Source of the DNA: Brevibacillus panacihumi
Lineage (GTDB): Bacteria > Bacillota > Bacilli > Brevibacillales > Brevibacillaceae
Assembly: GCF_003710985.1 (NCBI RefSeq)
Contig: NZ_RHHT01000027.1
Span: 124,001-188,000, forward strand
DNA: 64,000 nt
Reading direction: 5' to 3'
The first letter of the stretch is position 1, and every line of letters starts with the position of its first letter. The notes beneath the pieces were generated by a model. The model was not told where the DNA came from. It ran no database searches and was given only the letters and a program-made list of their open reading frames with translations. The position numbers and the translations under genes were made by a program. Below, piece after piece: positions 7,415 to 20,055 of the stretch.

Positions 7415-8569
7415 ATGACCACTGCGTTGTCGCTTCGCCAAGCTGTAGCCTCTCGTGAGCAAACAATTGCCCAAACATTCCAGCATTTGCACGCCAACCC
7501 GGAGATAAGCTGGAAGGAAACAGAGACGACCCGATACTTGGCGGAACGCATGCGTGCTTTGAGATTGCGCGTAATGACGTTCGACGATTGTACGGGGCTT
7601 GTCGCGGAATGGGGCGAAGGCAAGCCGGTGGTCGGACTGCGGACAGACATTGACGCACTGTGGCAGGAGGTGGACGGAGAGTGGAAAGCCAACCATTCTT
7701 GCGGACATGACGCGCATATGACCGTGGTGCTGGAAGCGGTAGAATCGCTGATGGCAACCGGGTATCAGCCGCCGGGGACGCTAAAGATTCTCTTTCAGCC
7801 TGCCGAAGAAAAAGGGACCGGAGCCTTGAAGCTGGTCGAAAAAGGCGTTGTGGATGATATCGACTACCTGTACGGTGTCCATTTGCGCCCGATCCAGGAG
7901 ATGCGAAGCGGACATTGCGGAGGGGCTATCTACAATGGCGGCGCGATGTTTATATACGGGGAGATTACTGGCGTGTCCGCGCACGGTGCCAGACCGCATC
8001 TCGGCGTCAATGCGATCGAGGTAGCGGGGGCAATCCTCTCAGGGATCGGGCAGGTACATACCAATCCAATGGTTCCGGCGACAGTAAAAATGACCATGCT
8101 GCAGGCGGGCGGAGAAAGCTACAACATCATTCCCGACAAGGCGCGTTTCGCCCTCGACCTGCGGGCACAGACGAATGAGGCGATGGATGATCTCGTCAAG
8201 CGCGTCAAGCAGATCATAGAAGGCGTAGCGCTCTCGTATCAGGCCGAGATTTCCCTGGAGCAGGGAGCCAGAATGGTCGCCGCCGAGGTAGCGGAAGAGG
8301 CGAAGCAATTGATGGAGCAGGCCATCGTAGACGTACTCGGTCCAGAGAATCTGCAGCCAGCCCCGGTCACTCCAGGGGCGGAAGATTTTCATTTCTACAC
8401 CGTCGAGCGTCCGCACATCAAAGCGACCATGCTCGCGCTAGGCTGCGACCTGCAGCCGGGACTGCACCACCCCAAAATGCATTTCAATCAGCCAGACCTG
8501 ATCAAGGGCGTAGAGATCATGGCGCGTGTCGTCGTAAGGACGTTCGAGAAGCTGCAAAGCGAGTTGTAG
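7415..8569 (+). CDS. M20-family amidohydrolase (N-acyl amino acid / hippurate hydrolase type)
   Basis: 384 aa zinc-dependent hydrolase of the M20D branch (AmhX, YhaA and related). Metal-binding motifs are GLRTDIDAL, NHSCGHDAHM, QPAEEKGTGA and, near the end, the region around LHHPKMHFN. The dimerisation-domain sequence ISGVSAHGARPHLGVNAIE-like (ITGVSAHGARPHLG here) is present. Likely substrates are N-acylated amino acids or small amide conjugates. The start at 7415 is chosen because AGGAGG (7400-7405) sits 9 nt before it; an in-frame TTG at 7397 overlaps that site. A strong terminator follows. Confidence 0.88.
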   Translation: MTTALSLRQAVASREQTIAQTFQHLHANPEISWKETETTRYLAERMRALRLRVMTFDDCTGLVAEWGEGKPVVGLRTDIDALWQEVDGEWKANHSCGHDAHMTVVLEAVESLMATGYQPPGTLKILFQPAEEKGTGALKLVEKGVVDDIDYLYGVHLRPIQEMRSGHCGGAIYNGGAMFIYGEITGVSAHGARPHLGVNAIEVAGAILSGIGQVHTNPMVPATVKMTMLQAGGESYNIIPDKARFALDLRAQTNEAMDDLVKRVKQIIEGVALSYQAEISLEQGARMVAAEVAEEAKQLMEQAIVDVLGPENLQPAPVTPGAEDFHFYTVERPHIKATMLALGCDLQPGLHHPKMHFNQPDLIKGVEIMARVVVRTFEKLQSEL

Positions 8570-8577
8570 AAGCAACA

Positions 8578-8620
8578 AAAAGAAATCACCAATGCATCGG
8601 GCTGGTGATTTCTTTTGTTT
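8578..8620 (+). terminator. Terminator after amidohydrolase gene
   Basis: AAAAGAAATCACC (8578-8590) pairs with GGTGATTTCTTTT and ends in T-rich DNA; symmetric enough to act on both strands. Confidence 0.85.
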
Positions 8621-8660
8621 TGGCTATGTTACCCTTCATTGCTCTATCATCGTCTTTTTG

Positions 8661-8770
8661 AGTTCCGCCTTTGGAGTGGGAGGCGGCCAGTGACGCTCCC
8701 CAGCAAAGATCCCAACCCGCTAGAGCGTTTCCCGCTTTTTCCTCCCCGCCACTGAAGCCTCCAACAACGG
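8661..8770. repeat. Dispersed palindromic repeat, copy B (right half only)
   Basis: GTTCCGCCTTTGGAGTG starts a stretch matching the right half of copies A and C (CAGCAAAGATCC, AGAGCGTTTCCCGCTTTTTCC, CCCCGCCACT). The left arm is absent; unrelated sequence and the amidohydrolase terminator lie in its place. The rest of the 8570-8949 gap holds only the pckA promoter. Confidence 0.75.
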
Positions 8771-8871
8771 CATCTTTTTTATATGTTTTTCTCCACCCGG
8801 ACAAACTAAGACAGGCAGTCACACATTCTCCATAAGAAATTATAAAATTATGTAGCTTAATTGGCTAAATG

Positions 8872-8880
8872 TGATATACT
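8872..8880 (+). promoter_or_regulatory. Extended -10 promoter element of pckA
   Basis: TG-A-TATACT forms an extended -10, 69 bp upstream of the pckA start. The -35 region is poor, which fits a regulated promoter. Confidence 0.5.
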
Positions 8881-8949
8881 AATTACAAATCAAGAGGATA
8901 ATGAAATGCTACTATACAGGTACACATTTGGGAAGGAGACCGTTCACAC

Positions 8950-10527
8950 ATGGAAACCAAAACGGCACACAAGCTTTCTGACATTCTGGCAGCTACAGAG
9001 GTTCATTTCAACCTCCCTGTAACCCAGCTCGTAGAAATGGCAGTAAAGCGTGGCGAAGGGATTTTGACCGACAAAGGGGCGCTCAACGCGCTGACAGGCA
9101 AGTTTACAGGCCGCTCGCCAAAGGATAAATTCGTTGTGGACGAAGCTTCTGTACACGATAAAATCAACTGGGGTCCGGTCAACCAACCGATCTCTGAAGA
9201 AAAATTCCAACTTTTGCATCAGGATGTCATGGCTTATCTGCAGGACAAAGAGCTGTTTGTCTTTGACGGCTTTGCAGGTGCAGATGAGACATACCGTTTG
9301 CCAATCCGTGTTGTGAACGAAGTTGCATGGCATAATCTGTTTGCCCGTCAACTGTTTATTCGCCCTTCGGCAGAAGAATTGGCTGCTCACACAGCAGAAT
9401 TCACTGTAGTATATGCACCGAGCTTCAAAGCGAACCCGGCTGTTCATGGAACCAATTCGGAGACGTTCATCGTGCTCAGCTTTGAGCAAAAGATGGTTCT
9501 GATCGGCGGAACCGAGTATGCGGGAGAAATGAAGAAATCGATCTTCAGCGTGATGAACTTCCTGTTGCCGGAGCGCAACGTGCTTTCCATGCACTGCTCG
9601 GCCAATATCGGCAAAGACGGAGATGTAGCGCTGTTCTTCGGGCTGTCCGGTACTGGCAAAACGACTTTGTCCGCTGACCCGAACCGCTTCCTGATTGGTG
9701 ACGATGAGCATGGCTGGTCTGATAATGGCGTATTCAATATCGAGGGCGGCTGCTACGCAAAATGCATCAAGCTGTCCGAGGAAGGCGAACCGCAGATCTG
9801 GAAGGCGATCCAATTCGGTACGGTCCTGGAGAACGTAGACGTGGATGAACAAACACGTACAGCCAACTACGACAGTGACAAATACACCGAGAACACCCGT
9901 GCCGCTTACCCTGTAGAAGCGATCCCAGGAGCTGTGATTCCTGGAGTAGGCGGACAGCCGAATGTCATCATTTTCTTGACAGCTGATTCGTTCGGCGTAC
10001 TGCCTCCTATCTCCAAGCTGAGCCGCGAGCAAGCGATGTACCACTTCCTTTCCGGCTACACCAGCAAAATGGCAGGCACAGAACGCGGCGTCACTGCACC
10101 GCAAACAGAATTTTCGACTTGCTTCGGCTCTCCATTCTTGCCGCTTCACCCTGTCGTGTACGCGGAAATGCTCGGGAAAAAGATCGATGAGCGCGACGTG
10201 CAGGTATACCTCGTCAACACCGGCTGGACAGGTGGCCCTGTAGGGGTGGGATCCCGCATGAAGCTGAGCTATACCCGCGCGATGGTAACCGCGGCCCTTA
10301 GCGGAGAATTGGAGCAGGCAGAGTACGTAACAGACCCTGTCTTTGGCGTACAGGTCCCTACTTCTTGCCCGAATGTACCGGCTGATGTTCTGCAGCCGCG
10401 CAACACTTGGGAAAACAAAGAAGCTTACGATGCGCAAGCCAAAGACCTGGCGAATCGCTTTATCGAAAACTTCCAGAAAAAGTTCCCTGAGGCAACAGAG
10501 ATTGCCAAGGCAGGTCCAAAAGCATAG
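8950..10527 (+). CDS. pckA: Phosphoenolpyruvate carboxykinase (ATP)
   Basis: 525 aa cytoplasmic enzyme that makes PEP from oxaloacetate with ATP, the entry step of gluconeogenesis. Key motifs are the P-loop [11 protein letters not shown] (from residue 231), the metal-binding GDDEHGWSD and the upstream [10 protein letters not shown]. Length is that of the ATP-dependent bacterial family. It is monocistronic, with a strong GGAAGGAGACC ribosome-binding site, its own promoter and a perfect terminator. GlpX at 58 kb supplies the later fructose-bisphosphatase step. Confidence 0.96.
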   Translation: METKTAHKLSDILAATEVHFNLPVTQLVEMAVKRGEGILTDKGALNALTGKFTGRSPKDKFVVDEASVHDKINWGPVNQPISEEKFQLLHQDVMAYLQDKELFVFDGFAGADETYRLPIRVVNEVAWHNLFARQLFIRPSAEELAAHTAEFTVVYAPSFKANPAVHGTNSETFIVLSFEQKMVLIGGTEYAGEMKKSIFSVMNFLLPERNVLSMHCSANIGKDGDVALFFGLSGTGKTTLSADPNRFLIGDDEHGWSDNGVFNIEGGCYAKCIKLSEEGEPQIWKAIQFGTVLENVDVDEQTRTANYDSDKYTENTRAAYPVEAIPGAVIPGVGGQPNVIIFLTADSFGVLPPISKLSREQAMYHFLSGYTSKMAGTERGVTAPQTEFSTCFGSPFLPLHPVVYAEMLGKKIDERDVQVYLVNTGWTGGPVGVGSRMKLSYTRAMVTAALSGELEQAEYVTDPVFGVQVPTSCPNVPADVLQPRNTWENKEAYDAQAKDLANRFIENFQKKFPEATEIAKAGPKA

Positions 10528-10547
10528 ACTGATTCAACGAGAATCCG

Positions 10548-10579
10548 AAACGGTTAGACACCATGGTCTAACCGTTTTT
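10548..10579 (+). terminator. Terminator after pckA
   Basis: AAACGGTTAGAC (10548-10559) is perfectly complementary to GTCTAACCGTTT and is followed by further T residues. Confidence 0.92.
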
Positions 10580-10640
10580 GCTGTTTCGGGTAAAAATAGT
10601 ATATTAGTCATATTTTAACAGTTTATTTTTAGATAATATT

Positions 10641-10675
10641 TATAATAGTGAAAATACTCTCTATAATAGTGAAAA
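10641..10675 (+). promoter_or_regulatory. Two direct repeats TATAATAGTGAAAA, 21 bp apart
   Basis: Identical 14-mers at 10641-10654 and 10662-10675 lie 41 bp before the AGCS symporter start. The 21-bp periodicity places them on one face of the helix. Each contains TATAAT, so one may be the -10 box; the repeat resembles tandem response-regulator sites. Confidence 0.5.
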
Positions 10676-10715
10676 GAATATAGGCAAAAACGATAAGAAA
10701 TAGGAGGGATCGCTT

Positions 10716-12191
10716 TTGGAGGAGTTCGTCAATTGGCTCAATGATATGATCTGGAGTCAGGCACTTATTTATCTTTGTTTAGGAGCAGGCTTGTTTTATT
10801 CGATTACTACTCGTTTTCTCCAGGTGCGCCATCTAAAGGACATGATCAGGCTCATGTTTGACGGAAAAAGCTCGGATGCAGGCGTTTCATCCTTTCAGGC
10901 ATTGTCCATCGCCTTGTCGGGCAGGGTAGGGACTGGAAATATTGCCGGTGTGGCAACGGCAATTGCTTACGGGGGCCCTGGAGCGATTTTCTGGATGTGG
11001 GTCATGGCGTTTCTCGGTTCCGCCACCGGTTTTATTGAAGCCACGCTAGGACAAGTGTATAAAACCACGCGGAACGGACAATTTCGCGGGGGACCGGCCT
11101 ATTTCATCGAAAAGGGCTTGAAGGCAAAGTGGTACGCTGTTTTGTTTGCCGTTGTTACTGTGATCGCTACGGGGGTACTTCTTCCGGGAGTTCAAGCCAA
11201 CAGCATCGCTTCCGGGATGAACACCGCATTTGGCACCAATCCGTGGATTACGGGTATTTTCCTGGCGATTATATTGGGATTGATCATTTTTGGCGGAGTC
11301 AAGCGAATTGCGAATGTTGCACAGGTTGTCGTGCCTTTCATGGCGTTTGGCTATATTCTCGTGGCTTTGCTGATTGTTTTTCTCAATATTTCGGAGCTTC
11401 CCGGGATGATCGCTCTGATTTTCCAAAGTGCGTTCGGTACTGATGCCGCCTTTGGCGGTATTCTCGGCGCTGCGATCATGTGGGGCGTCAAACGCGGCAT
11501 CTACTCCAATGAAGCGGGACAAGGGACGGCTCCGCATGCTGCCGCTGCTGCAGAGGTATCCCATCCGGCCAAGCAAGGGATCGTACAAGCTTTCTCCGTC
11601 TATGTGGACACATTGTTTGTCTGTTCGGCTACAGCTTTCATGATCCTGATCACCGGGATGTACAATGTCGAGCCGGAAGGAATGAACCCGATCGTGAACA
11701 AGCTGGGAGCTGTAGAGCCAGGTCCCATCTACACGCAGAATGCCGTAGAAGCGGTACTTCCAGGGTTCGGTGCGCCATTTGTCGCCATCGCGCTGTTGTT
11801 CTTCGCATTTACGACAATTATGGCCTACTATTACATGGCTGAAACCAACCTGGCCTATCTGAACAACCGAGTCAGACGGGTGTGGACCGAATATGCGTTG
11901 AAGCTGGTCATGATGGGCATGGTCATCTACGGCAGCGTGAAGTCTGCCAAGCTGGCATGGACGCTTGGGGACATCGGAGTCGGCAGCATGGCGTGGCTCA
12001 ACATCATCGCCATTCTGCTGCTTACCAAGCCGGCTCTGCGGGTGTTGAAAGACTACGAGAGACAGAAGAGGGAAGGATTGGATCCGGTCTTTGACCCGAA
12101 AGTTGCAGGAGTGGAGGACGCCGATTTTTGGGAGCATGAATACAACAATCGATCAAAAAATGGGGTTGAACTGAAAAAGTCCGGAACCTGA
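10716..12191 (+). CDS. Alanine/glycine:cation symporter family (AGCS) transporter
   Basis: 491 aa polytopic membrane protein with about ten hydrophobic segments. Family signatures include SIALSGRVGTGNIAGVATAI near residue 75, the loop RGGPAYFIEKGL, and GVKRGIYSNEAGQGTAPHAAAAAEVSHPAKQG about residues 255-290. It couples uptake of alanine, glycine or glutamine to sodium or proton flow (AlsT/GlnT/DagA relatives). The start is TTG at 10716, 8 nt after AGGAGG. It is monocistronic. The direct repeats just upstream suggest control by a DNA-binding response regulator. Confidence 0.92.
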   Translation: MEEFVNWLNDMIWSQALIYLCLGAGLFYSITTRFLQVRHLKDMIRLMFDGKSSDAGVSSFQALSIALSGRVGTGNIAGVATAIAYGGPGAIFWMWVMAFLGSATGFIEATLGQVYKTTRNGQFRGGPAYFIEKGLKAKWYAVLFAVVTVIATGVLLPGVQANSIASGMNTAFGTNPWITGIFLAIILGLIIFGGVKRIANVAQVVVPFMAFGYILVALLIVFLNISELPGMIALIFQSAFGTDAAFGGILGAAIMWGVKRGIYSNEAGQGTAPHAAAAAEVSHPAKQGIVQAFSVYVDTLFVCSATAFMILITGMYNVEPEGMNPIVNKLGAVEPGPIYTQNAVEAVLPGFGAPFVAIALLFFAFTTIMAYYYMAETNLAYLNNRVRRVWTEYALKLVMMGMVIYGSVKSAKLAWTLGDIGVGSMAWLNIIAILLLTKPALRVLKDYERQKREGLDPVFDPKVAGVEDADFWEHEYNNRSKNGVELKKSGT

Positions 12192-12333
12192 TGAAGATAA
12201 TAATGTCTCTTCAAGCGGCTAAACTGCTGCTAGGGGAGGCATTCTTTTTCGTAGGAAGGAGGTACAGGAGTCTATAACAAACGAAGGACTTTCTAAATAT
12301 AATGATTTAAAAATTACAGATATGTTTCATTCC

Positions 12334-12362
12334 TTGATTTATAATTATTCTTATTATAAGAT
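12334..12362 (+). promoter_or_regulatory. Sigma-A promoter of the suf operon with embedded palindrome
   Basis: A -35 box TTGATT (12334-12339), a 17-bp spacer and a -10 box TAAGAT (12357-12362) lie 63 bp before sufC. An AT-rich dyad with arms TTATAAT (12339-12345) and ATTATAA (12353-12359) fills the spacer, so a bound repressor would block polymerase. The arms resemble PerR/Fur-type half sites. Confidence 0.55.
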
Positions 12363-12424
12363 GGGTATTGAGAATGGATTGAGAATAAACCAACTCACTT
12401 TTGACGTTATGGAGGGAAAAACAG

Positions 12425-13213
12425 ATGACAGCAATACCGCATTTGCAGATAAAAAACCTTCGCGCCAAGATTGAGGACAAAGAAATCCTCAAAGGCTTGA
12501 ACTTGGAAATCAAGGGCGGCGAAGTACACGCGATCATGGGTCCGAACGGAACAGGGAAATCCACCCTGGCTTCAACTTTGATGGGACATCCGAAGTACGA
12601 GGTAACAGAAGGCGAAGTTCTGATCAACGGCGAAGACCTGCTGGATATGGCAGTAGACGAGCGGGCTCGCGCTGGACTCTTTTTGGCCATGCAGTATCCG
12701 TCTGAAGTCAGCGGTGTAACCAACTCCGACTTCCTGCGTTCCGCGATCAATGCGCGCCGCGGCGAGGGCAATGAGATCTCCCTGATGAAATTCATCCGTG
12801 AGATGGACAAAAAAATGGGCACATTGGAAATGGATGAGTCCTTCTCCCACCGCTACCTGAACGAAGGCTTCTCCGGCGGGGAGAAAAAGCGCAACGAGAT
12901 CCTGCAAATGATGATGCTCGAACCAAGCATCTGTATTCTCGACGAGATCGACTCCGGTCTCGACATCGACGCTTTGAAAGTAGTAGCGAATGGCGTAAAT
13001 GAAATGCGCACGGCTGACCGTGGCTTTTTGATCATCACCCACTATCAGCGCTTGCTGAACTACATCAAGCCTGACTTCGTACACGTGATGATGCAGGGCC
13101 GTATTGTCAAATCCGGCGGACCAGAGCTGGCTGAGCGCCTCGAGGCGGAAGGGTACGACTGGATCAAGGAAGAGCTCGGCATCGAGGACGAAACCGTAAA
13201 CGCCAACGTGTAG
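12425..13213 (+). CDS. sufC: SufC, Fe-S cluster assembly ATPase
   Basis: 262 aa cytoplasmic ABC-type ATPase of the SUF scaffold. Walker A is GPNGTGKST (residues 39-47); the signature region is [10 protein letters not shown], and Walker B with the D-loop is [13 protein letters not shown]. SufC drives conformational changes in the SufBC2D complex where clusters are built. The start at ATG 12425 has GGAGGG upstream; an in-frame upstream codon at 12401 lacks a site. It is the first gene of sufCDSUB, the standard Firmicute order. Confidence 0.95.
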   Translation: MTAIPHLQIKNLRAKIEDKEILKGLNLEIKGGEVHAIMGPNGTGKSTLASTLMGHPKYEVTEGEVLINGEDLLDMAVDERARAGLFLAMQYPSEVSGVTNSDFLRSAINARRGEGNEISLMKFIREMDKKMGTLEMDESFSHRYLNEGFSGGEKKRNEILQMMMLEPSICILDEIDSGLDIDALKVVANGVNEMRTADRGFLIITHYQRLLNYIKPDFVHVMMQGRIVKSGGPELAERLEAEGYDWIKEELGIEDETVNANV

Positions 13214-13234
13214 GAAGAAGGAGGCAGCAGTGAA

Positions 13235-16183
<2,949 letters not shown>

Positions 16184-16224
16184 TCATGAGGCATAAGCAT
16201 GTGAAGATAAAGGAGTGAATCACG

Positions 16225-17622
16225 ATGGCAAAAAAAGCCCCTGAAATACAGGATTACCAGTACGGCTTTCACGATAAGGACGTATCCGTATTCCGTACCA
16301 AAAAGGGTCTGACTCGCGAGATCGTCGAGGAAATCTCGAAGATCAAGGAAGAGCCCGAATGGATGCTGGAATTCCGCTTGAAATCATTGGACATTTTCAA
16401 CAGCCTCCCGATGCCAAAATGGGGCGGCGATCTGGACGATCTTGATTTCGACAACATCACCTATTACGTCAAGCCGTCTGAGAAGCAAGGACGCAGCTGG
16501 GATGAGGTGCCGGAAGAGATCAAGGCTACCTTTGACAAGCTGGGGATTCCGGAAGCCGAGCAGAAGTTCCTCGCCGGTGTATCCGCTCAGTACGAGTCTG
16601 AGGTCGTCTACCACAACATGCAGGAAGACCTGGAGAAGCTGGGTGTCCTCTTCTGCGACATGGATTCCGCTGTGAAGCTGTACCCGGATATCGTGAAGGA
16701 GTATTTCTCCACAGTCATCCCTGCAGCAGACAACAAGTTCGCAGCGCTCAACTCTGCGGTATGGTCCGGCGGTTCCTTCATTTACGTGCCAAAAGGCGTA
16801 AAAGTGGAAACTCCGCTGCAAGCATACTTCCGCATCAACTCGGAGAACATGGGACAATTCGAGCGTACGCTGATCATCGTTGACGAAGACGCATTCGTCC
16901 ACTATGTAGAGGGCTGTACGGCTCCGATCTACAGCACGGATTCCCTCCACTCCGCAGTCGTAGAGATCATCGTCAAGGAACGCGCGCGCTGCCGTTATAC
17001 CACGATCCAAAACTGGTCCAACAACGTATACAACCTCGTTACCAAACGTGCAGTTGCGTACGCGGACGCCAACATGGAATGGATCGACGGCAACATCGGT
17101 TCCAAGCTGACCATGAAATATCCTGCGGTCATCATGAAAGGACCTCGTGCCAAAGGTACCGTTCTTTCCATCGCGGTAGCAGGAAAAGGACAGCACCAAG
17201 ACGCGGGTGCGAAAATGATCCACCTGGCGCCTGATTGCACGTCCACCATCATTTCCAAGTCCATCTCCCGTGATGGCGGAAAAGTAACGTATCGCGGCCT
17301 CTCGCAGTTTGGACGCAAGTCGGAAGGCTCCAAGTCCAACATCAAATGCGACACGCTGATTCTCGACAAGCTCTCTACGTCGGATACGATTCCGTACAAC
17401 GAGATCATGAACGACCACATCACGCTGGAGCATGAAGCGACTGTATCCAAGGTATCGGAAGACCAGCTCTTCTACCTGATGAGCCGCGGTTTGTCCGAAG
17501 CCGAAGCGACCGAGATGATCGTCATGGGCTTCATCGAGCCGTTTACCAAAGAATTGCCGATGGAGTATGCGGTAGAGATGAACCGTCTCATCAAATTCGA
17601 GATGGAGGGAAGTATCGGTTAA
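16225..17622 (+). CDS. sufB: SufB, Fe-S cluster scaffold subunit
   Basis: 465 aa, the usual SufB length. Diagnostic segments are [20 protein letters not shown]-like sequence near residue 75, [34 protein letters not shown] and the C-terminal [13 protein letters not shown] with the conserved cysteine, then [20 protein letters not shown]. SufB is the catalytic core of the SufBCD scaffold. It lies 41 nt after sufU behind AAAGGAG and ends the operon before two hairpins. Confidence 0.96.
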   Translation: MAKKAPEIQDYQYGFHDKDVSVFRTKKGLTREIVEEISKIKEEPEWMLEFRLKSLDIFNSLPMPKWGGDLDDLDFDNITYYVKPSEKQGRSWDEVPEEIKATFDKLGIPEAEQKFLAGVSAQYESEVVYHNMQEDLEKLGVLFCDMDSAVKLYPDIVKEYFSTVIPAADNKFAALNSAVWSGGSFIYVPKGVKVETPLQAYFRINSENMGQFERTLIIVDEDAFVHYVEGCTAPIYSTDSLHSAVVEIIVKERARCRYTTIQNWSNNVYNLVTKRAVAYADANMEWIDGNIGSKLTMKYPAVIMKGPRAKGTVLSIAVAGKGQHQDAGAKMIHLAPDCTSTIISKSISRDGGKVTYRGLSQFGRKSEGSKSNIKCDTLILDKLSTSDTIPYNEIMNDHITLEHEATVSKVSEDQLFYLMSRGLSEAEATEMIVMGFIEPFTKELPMEYAVEMNRLIKFEMEGSIG

Positions 17623-17654
17623 CCCTTGCGCCACAAGGGTTTCCGGCTTCTGAA

Positions 17655-17678
17655 AGCGGGTTTGCCCGTTTTTTGCCC
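17655..17678 (+). terminator. First terminator of the suf operon
   Basis: AGCGGG, loop TTTG, CCCG, then TTTTTT. Confidence 0.7.
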
Positions 17679-17690
17679 ATAACATGTAGA

Positions 17691-17745
17691 TACGTGTTTG
17701 TTGCGGCTTTCACGCTTGCGTGCAAGCCGCTCGGACACGTATTTT
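17691..17745 (+). terminator. Second, longer hairpin after the suf operon
   Basis: Outer arms TACGTGT and ACACGTA, middle arms GCGGCTT and AAGCCGC, and inner arms CACGC and GCGTG fold into one long stem followed by ATTTTTATTTTATT. It is stronger than needed after the first terminator and may insulate the convergent gene. Confidence 0.75.
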
Positions 17746-17766
17746 TATTTTATTGAATGATGAACA

Positions 17767-17800
17767 ATGGCCCCCTAACCGTATCAGGTCAGGGGGCCAT
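17767..17800 (-). terminator. GC-rich hairpin after the DUF3231 gene
   Basis: ATGGCCCCCT and AGGGGGCCAT are exactly complementary with a 14-nt loop, 20 bp past the minus-strand stop codon. No strong T-run follows on either strand. Confidence 0.5.
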
Positions 17801-17819
17801 CGTATGAATAGGGGGGCAC

Positions 17820-18881
17820 TTAATGCCTGTTGGAGGCAAGGGCTTTTCGATCGACAGCTTGAGGCGGCTGTTCCAGCCAACCATTTTTAATCAAGAGATT
17901 CGATCCATCCTCGGCGTAATTTCCGACTTCCGCCAAAAAGGCGATGTATTTGGCTGCCACATCATGTCTGGCGCACATAGAGAGGGCATTTCCATAAGCT
18001 CTTATTCGAACCGCATACATATCCATCTTATGAAACAGCATTAAGCGATCAGAAAAGGGGGCAGTAGTGGAGGTGGTCACCAGCTGGTCGATGATGGAGG
18101 GAGCAGTCAAACCAGCCTCCTGCATGATTCCGCTGAACGTTTCGTAGTGGCTGGTGGCAATCTCCAACCCTCTGCGAAAATACGCCTTTGACTGATTGGA
18201 TTTTGCCACCTGACTAAAGCCAATCAAAACCGCTTTGCTTGTCGCATTGTTTTCAACGTTATCGTATAGATGTGTAATCTCCAGGGCTTGCAGCGGCCTG
18301 ATACGACCAAAAAAACCATTGTGAAAGCTATGCTTGTCTACAAAATCCACAGTTTCTGGATAAGGTATATATGGTGGTTTCGTTAAAAATCCTTTTTTCA
18401 GCAAGGCAGTGGTGACCTGATTAATGAGATTCACTGTCTGGTCCATGCTATACGTAAAGAACTGTCGAATATCAGCTCTTGTTACCAATGGAACTGCGAT
18501 TCCGTATAGACTGATTCCCGCCTTGGCAACATATTTCAAGTAGTGCAGGTAAAATTCATCTTCAAATAATCTTGGCGCTGTTAAATCGACGTCCTCATTT
18601 GTGAATCCTACGGGGACCGGAAACTTTTCCTGAACAAAGATCTTGTGGATCGTTTGTACAAACTCTTCAGACAAATGCAATGCATTTTCCAGAATGCTTT
18701 TTATTTCCTGATCCTCAACATGCTTCAGCATATAATTCAACACGCAAACCGACATGGTATTTCCAACATACGTTGCCCAAAGCTTGCCTTGCTCGGCAGA
18801 AGACAATTTATTATTATTTTCTTGAGCCAATAGATCGGATTGCTCTGATCCACTCGTTTGCTCATCCACTATGGTTTCCAC
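17820..18881 (-). CDS. DUF3231 family protein (two ferritin-like helical repeats)
   Basis: 353 aa from a GTG at 18881, preceded by GGAGGG with 7-nt spacing; the open frame extends to an ATG at 18923 without a site. The sequence divides into two similar all-helical halves, each with patterns such as KLWATYVGNTMSVCVLNYMLKHVEDQEI and, in the second half, a stretch ending LEIATSHYETFSGIMQEAGL. This matches DUF3231, common in spore formers and thought to form tandem four-helix bundles. Function unknown. It is monocistronic or paired with the membrane protein gene 66 bp upstream. Confidence 0.75.
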   Translation of the reverse strand: METIVDEQTSGSEQSDLLAQENNNKLSSAEQGKLWATYVGNTMSVCVLNYMLKHVEDQEIKSILENALHLSEEFVQTIHKIFVQEKFPVPVGFTNEDVDLTAPRLFEDEFYLHYLKYVAKAGISLYGIAVPLVTRADIRQFFTYSMDQTVNLINQVTTALLKKGFLTKPPYIPYPETVDFVDKHSFHNGFFGRIRPLQALEITHLYDNVENNATSKAVLIGFSQVAKSNQSKAYFRRGLEIATSHYETFSGIMQEAGLTAPSIIDQLVTTSTTAPFSDRLMLFHKMDMYAVRIRAYGNALSMCARHDVAAKYIAFLAEVGNYAEDGSNLLIKNGWLEQPPQAVDRKALASNRH

Positions 18882-18947
18882 TAATAATCCCTCCGTCGAA
18901 CAATTTCTGATTAACATTCTCACCAGTAATGGGTCGAAATATGTTTC

Positions 18948-19454
18948 CTATTTATGGATGCTTGGAGGAGGAAGCTTGTTTCGACAAACAATCTTTATAG
19001 CATTCCCTATGAGAATACCGATAAAGCAGAATATGATCGGCAGCCATACAGGACCCAATAACACTCCAAAAGTACGGAAATTAGGGGAATAAATAACGCC
19101 AATTGTCGCGAAAAAAGCTGCGAAGGCAAATGGAAAAAACGAGTAGGGGGGAGTATCGCCTGAAAGGGTATCCCGGTACGCATCATATATGGCAAACATG
19201 TACACACACGGATAAAACATAAGCCACTGATAATCCGTTACTCGAATGGCCATCGGGATTTCTCCCTGAAAACTCGCTATGATGGTCTGGTTTAGATGGG
19301 ATTTCTGATTGATGATGAATTCAAGACCAAGCAACGTTAATCCCTTTAAAAACTTACCGTTTAATAATTGACCAAATCCCGGTAGAGCAATACTCCACAC
19401 TATTTTTTCAATTGCTGTACTTTTTATCAATTTGTCTTCCCTGCCCTTGACCAT
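18948..19454 (-). CDS. Small integral membrane protein, uncharacterised
   Basis: 168 aa with about four hydrophobic segments. The N-terminal part (IALPGFGQLLNGKFLKGLTLLGLEFI) resembles the GxGQ-x-G-x4-G turn of TM2/DUF5683-type membrane proteins. The second half contains further helices (FAFAAFFATIGVIYS, then GPVWLPIIFCFIGILIGNAI) and a short basic tail. Base composition is more AT-rich than in neighbouring core genes, as in the rest of the 17.8-20.1 kb accessory patch. A GAGGG site precedes the ATG. Function unknown. Confidence 0.6.
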   Translation of the reverse strand: MVKGREDKLIKSTAIEKIVWSIALPGFGQLLNGKFLKGLTLLGLEFIINQKSHLNQTIIASFQGEIPMAIRVTDYQWLMFYPCVYMFAIYDAYRDTLSGDTPPYSFFPFAFAAFFATIGVIYSPNFRTFGVLLGPVWLPIIFCFIGILIGNAIKIVCRNKLPPPSIHK

Positions 19455-19555
19455 ATGAGATTACCCTCATGTGACTGTATTGCGCCTCACCTCCTTGGGT
19501 ATAGGATGCCAAATTAGCTGTGTTTTATTTTTAAAAAAAGACCACTCGAGGCAAT

Positions 19556-19588
19556 AAAAAAACAAGGACATCGCAGTCCTTGTTTTTG
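19556..19588. terminator. Bidirectional terminator
   Basis: AAAAACAAGGAC and GTCCTTGTTTTT are perfectly complementary around ATCGCA. It lies just beyond the stop of the MazG-like gene (minus strand). Confidence 0.85.
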
Positions 19589-19622
19589 AGAGCAGCATCC
19601 ACGAATAACCAACCAGCCGGAA

Positions 19623-19946
19623 CTATTGATTACCCTGATAACGTTTTTGCAATTTGTCTCGATGAGATTCAAAAATATCCTCAAGGGGTATGTCATATTT
19701 ATTGGCAATCACAATCACGTTACCCAAAACATCCCCTAATTCTTCGACCAGCTCCTGCTTTAACTCTTCATGTGTTCTCGTGTCCTCATCAGGTCGATCG
19801 CGGCCAACCTCTAATGCTCGGATTGCCCTTGCGACTTCTCCTGTTTCTTCAGCTAAAAAACCGATGCGCACGAAAATATCAAGTTCGGTCCAGCCTCTTG
19901 ATTCATAATATTCCTTGACCCATGATTGGAATTTGGAAGTGTCCAA
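19623..19946 (-). CDS. MazG-like nucleotide pyrophosphohydrolase
   Basis: 107 aa, all-alpha NTP pyrophosphohydrolase. The magnesium-binding pattern is visible: FLAEETGEVARAI (EExxE), then ELVEELGDVLGNVIVIAN (ExxxD). Small single-domain members hydrolyse non-canonical or excess (d)NTPs to NMP and pyrophosphate. It has a good AAGGGGG site, is monocistronic on the minus strand and is followed by a terminator. Its substrate is unknown. Confidence 0.85.
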   Translation of the reverse strand: MDTSKFQSWVKEYYESRGWTELDIFVRIGFLAEETGEVARAIRALEVGRDRPDEDTRTHEELKQELVEELGDVLGNVIVIANKYDIPLEDIFESHRDKLQKRYQGNQ

Positions 19947-20055
19947 AATGTAACCCCCTTCTTTCGTTCCATTTTAGCAAAAAGATATGTAAGACTGTAT
20001 GGATGATTTGAAAGAATTCGAGCAGCTAGCGGGAGAAGGACAAGCACATGACAAA

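Noticed and set aside
8944-10437. 497-codon minus-strand open frame
   Set aside because: It is the antisense shadow of pckA, whose product is unmistakable.
16384-17685. 433-codon minus-strand open frame
   Set aside because: It is the antisense shadow of sufB.
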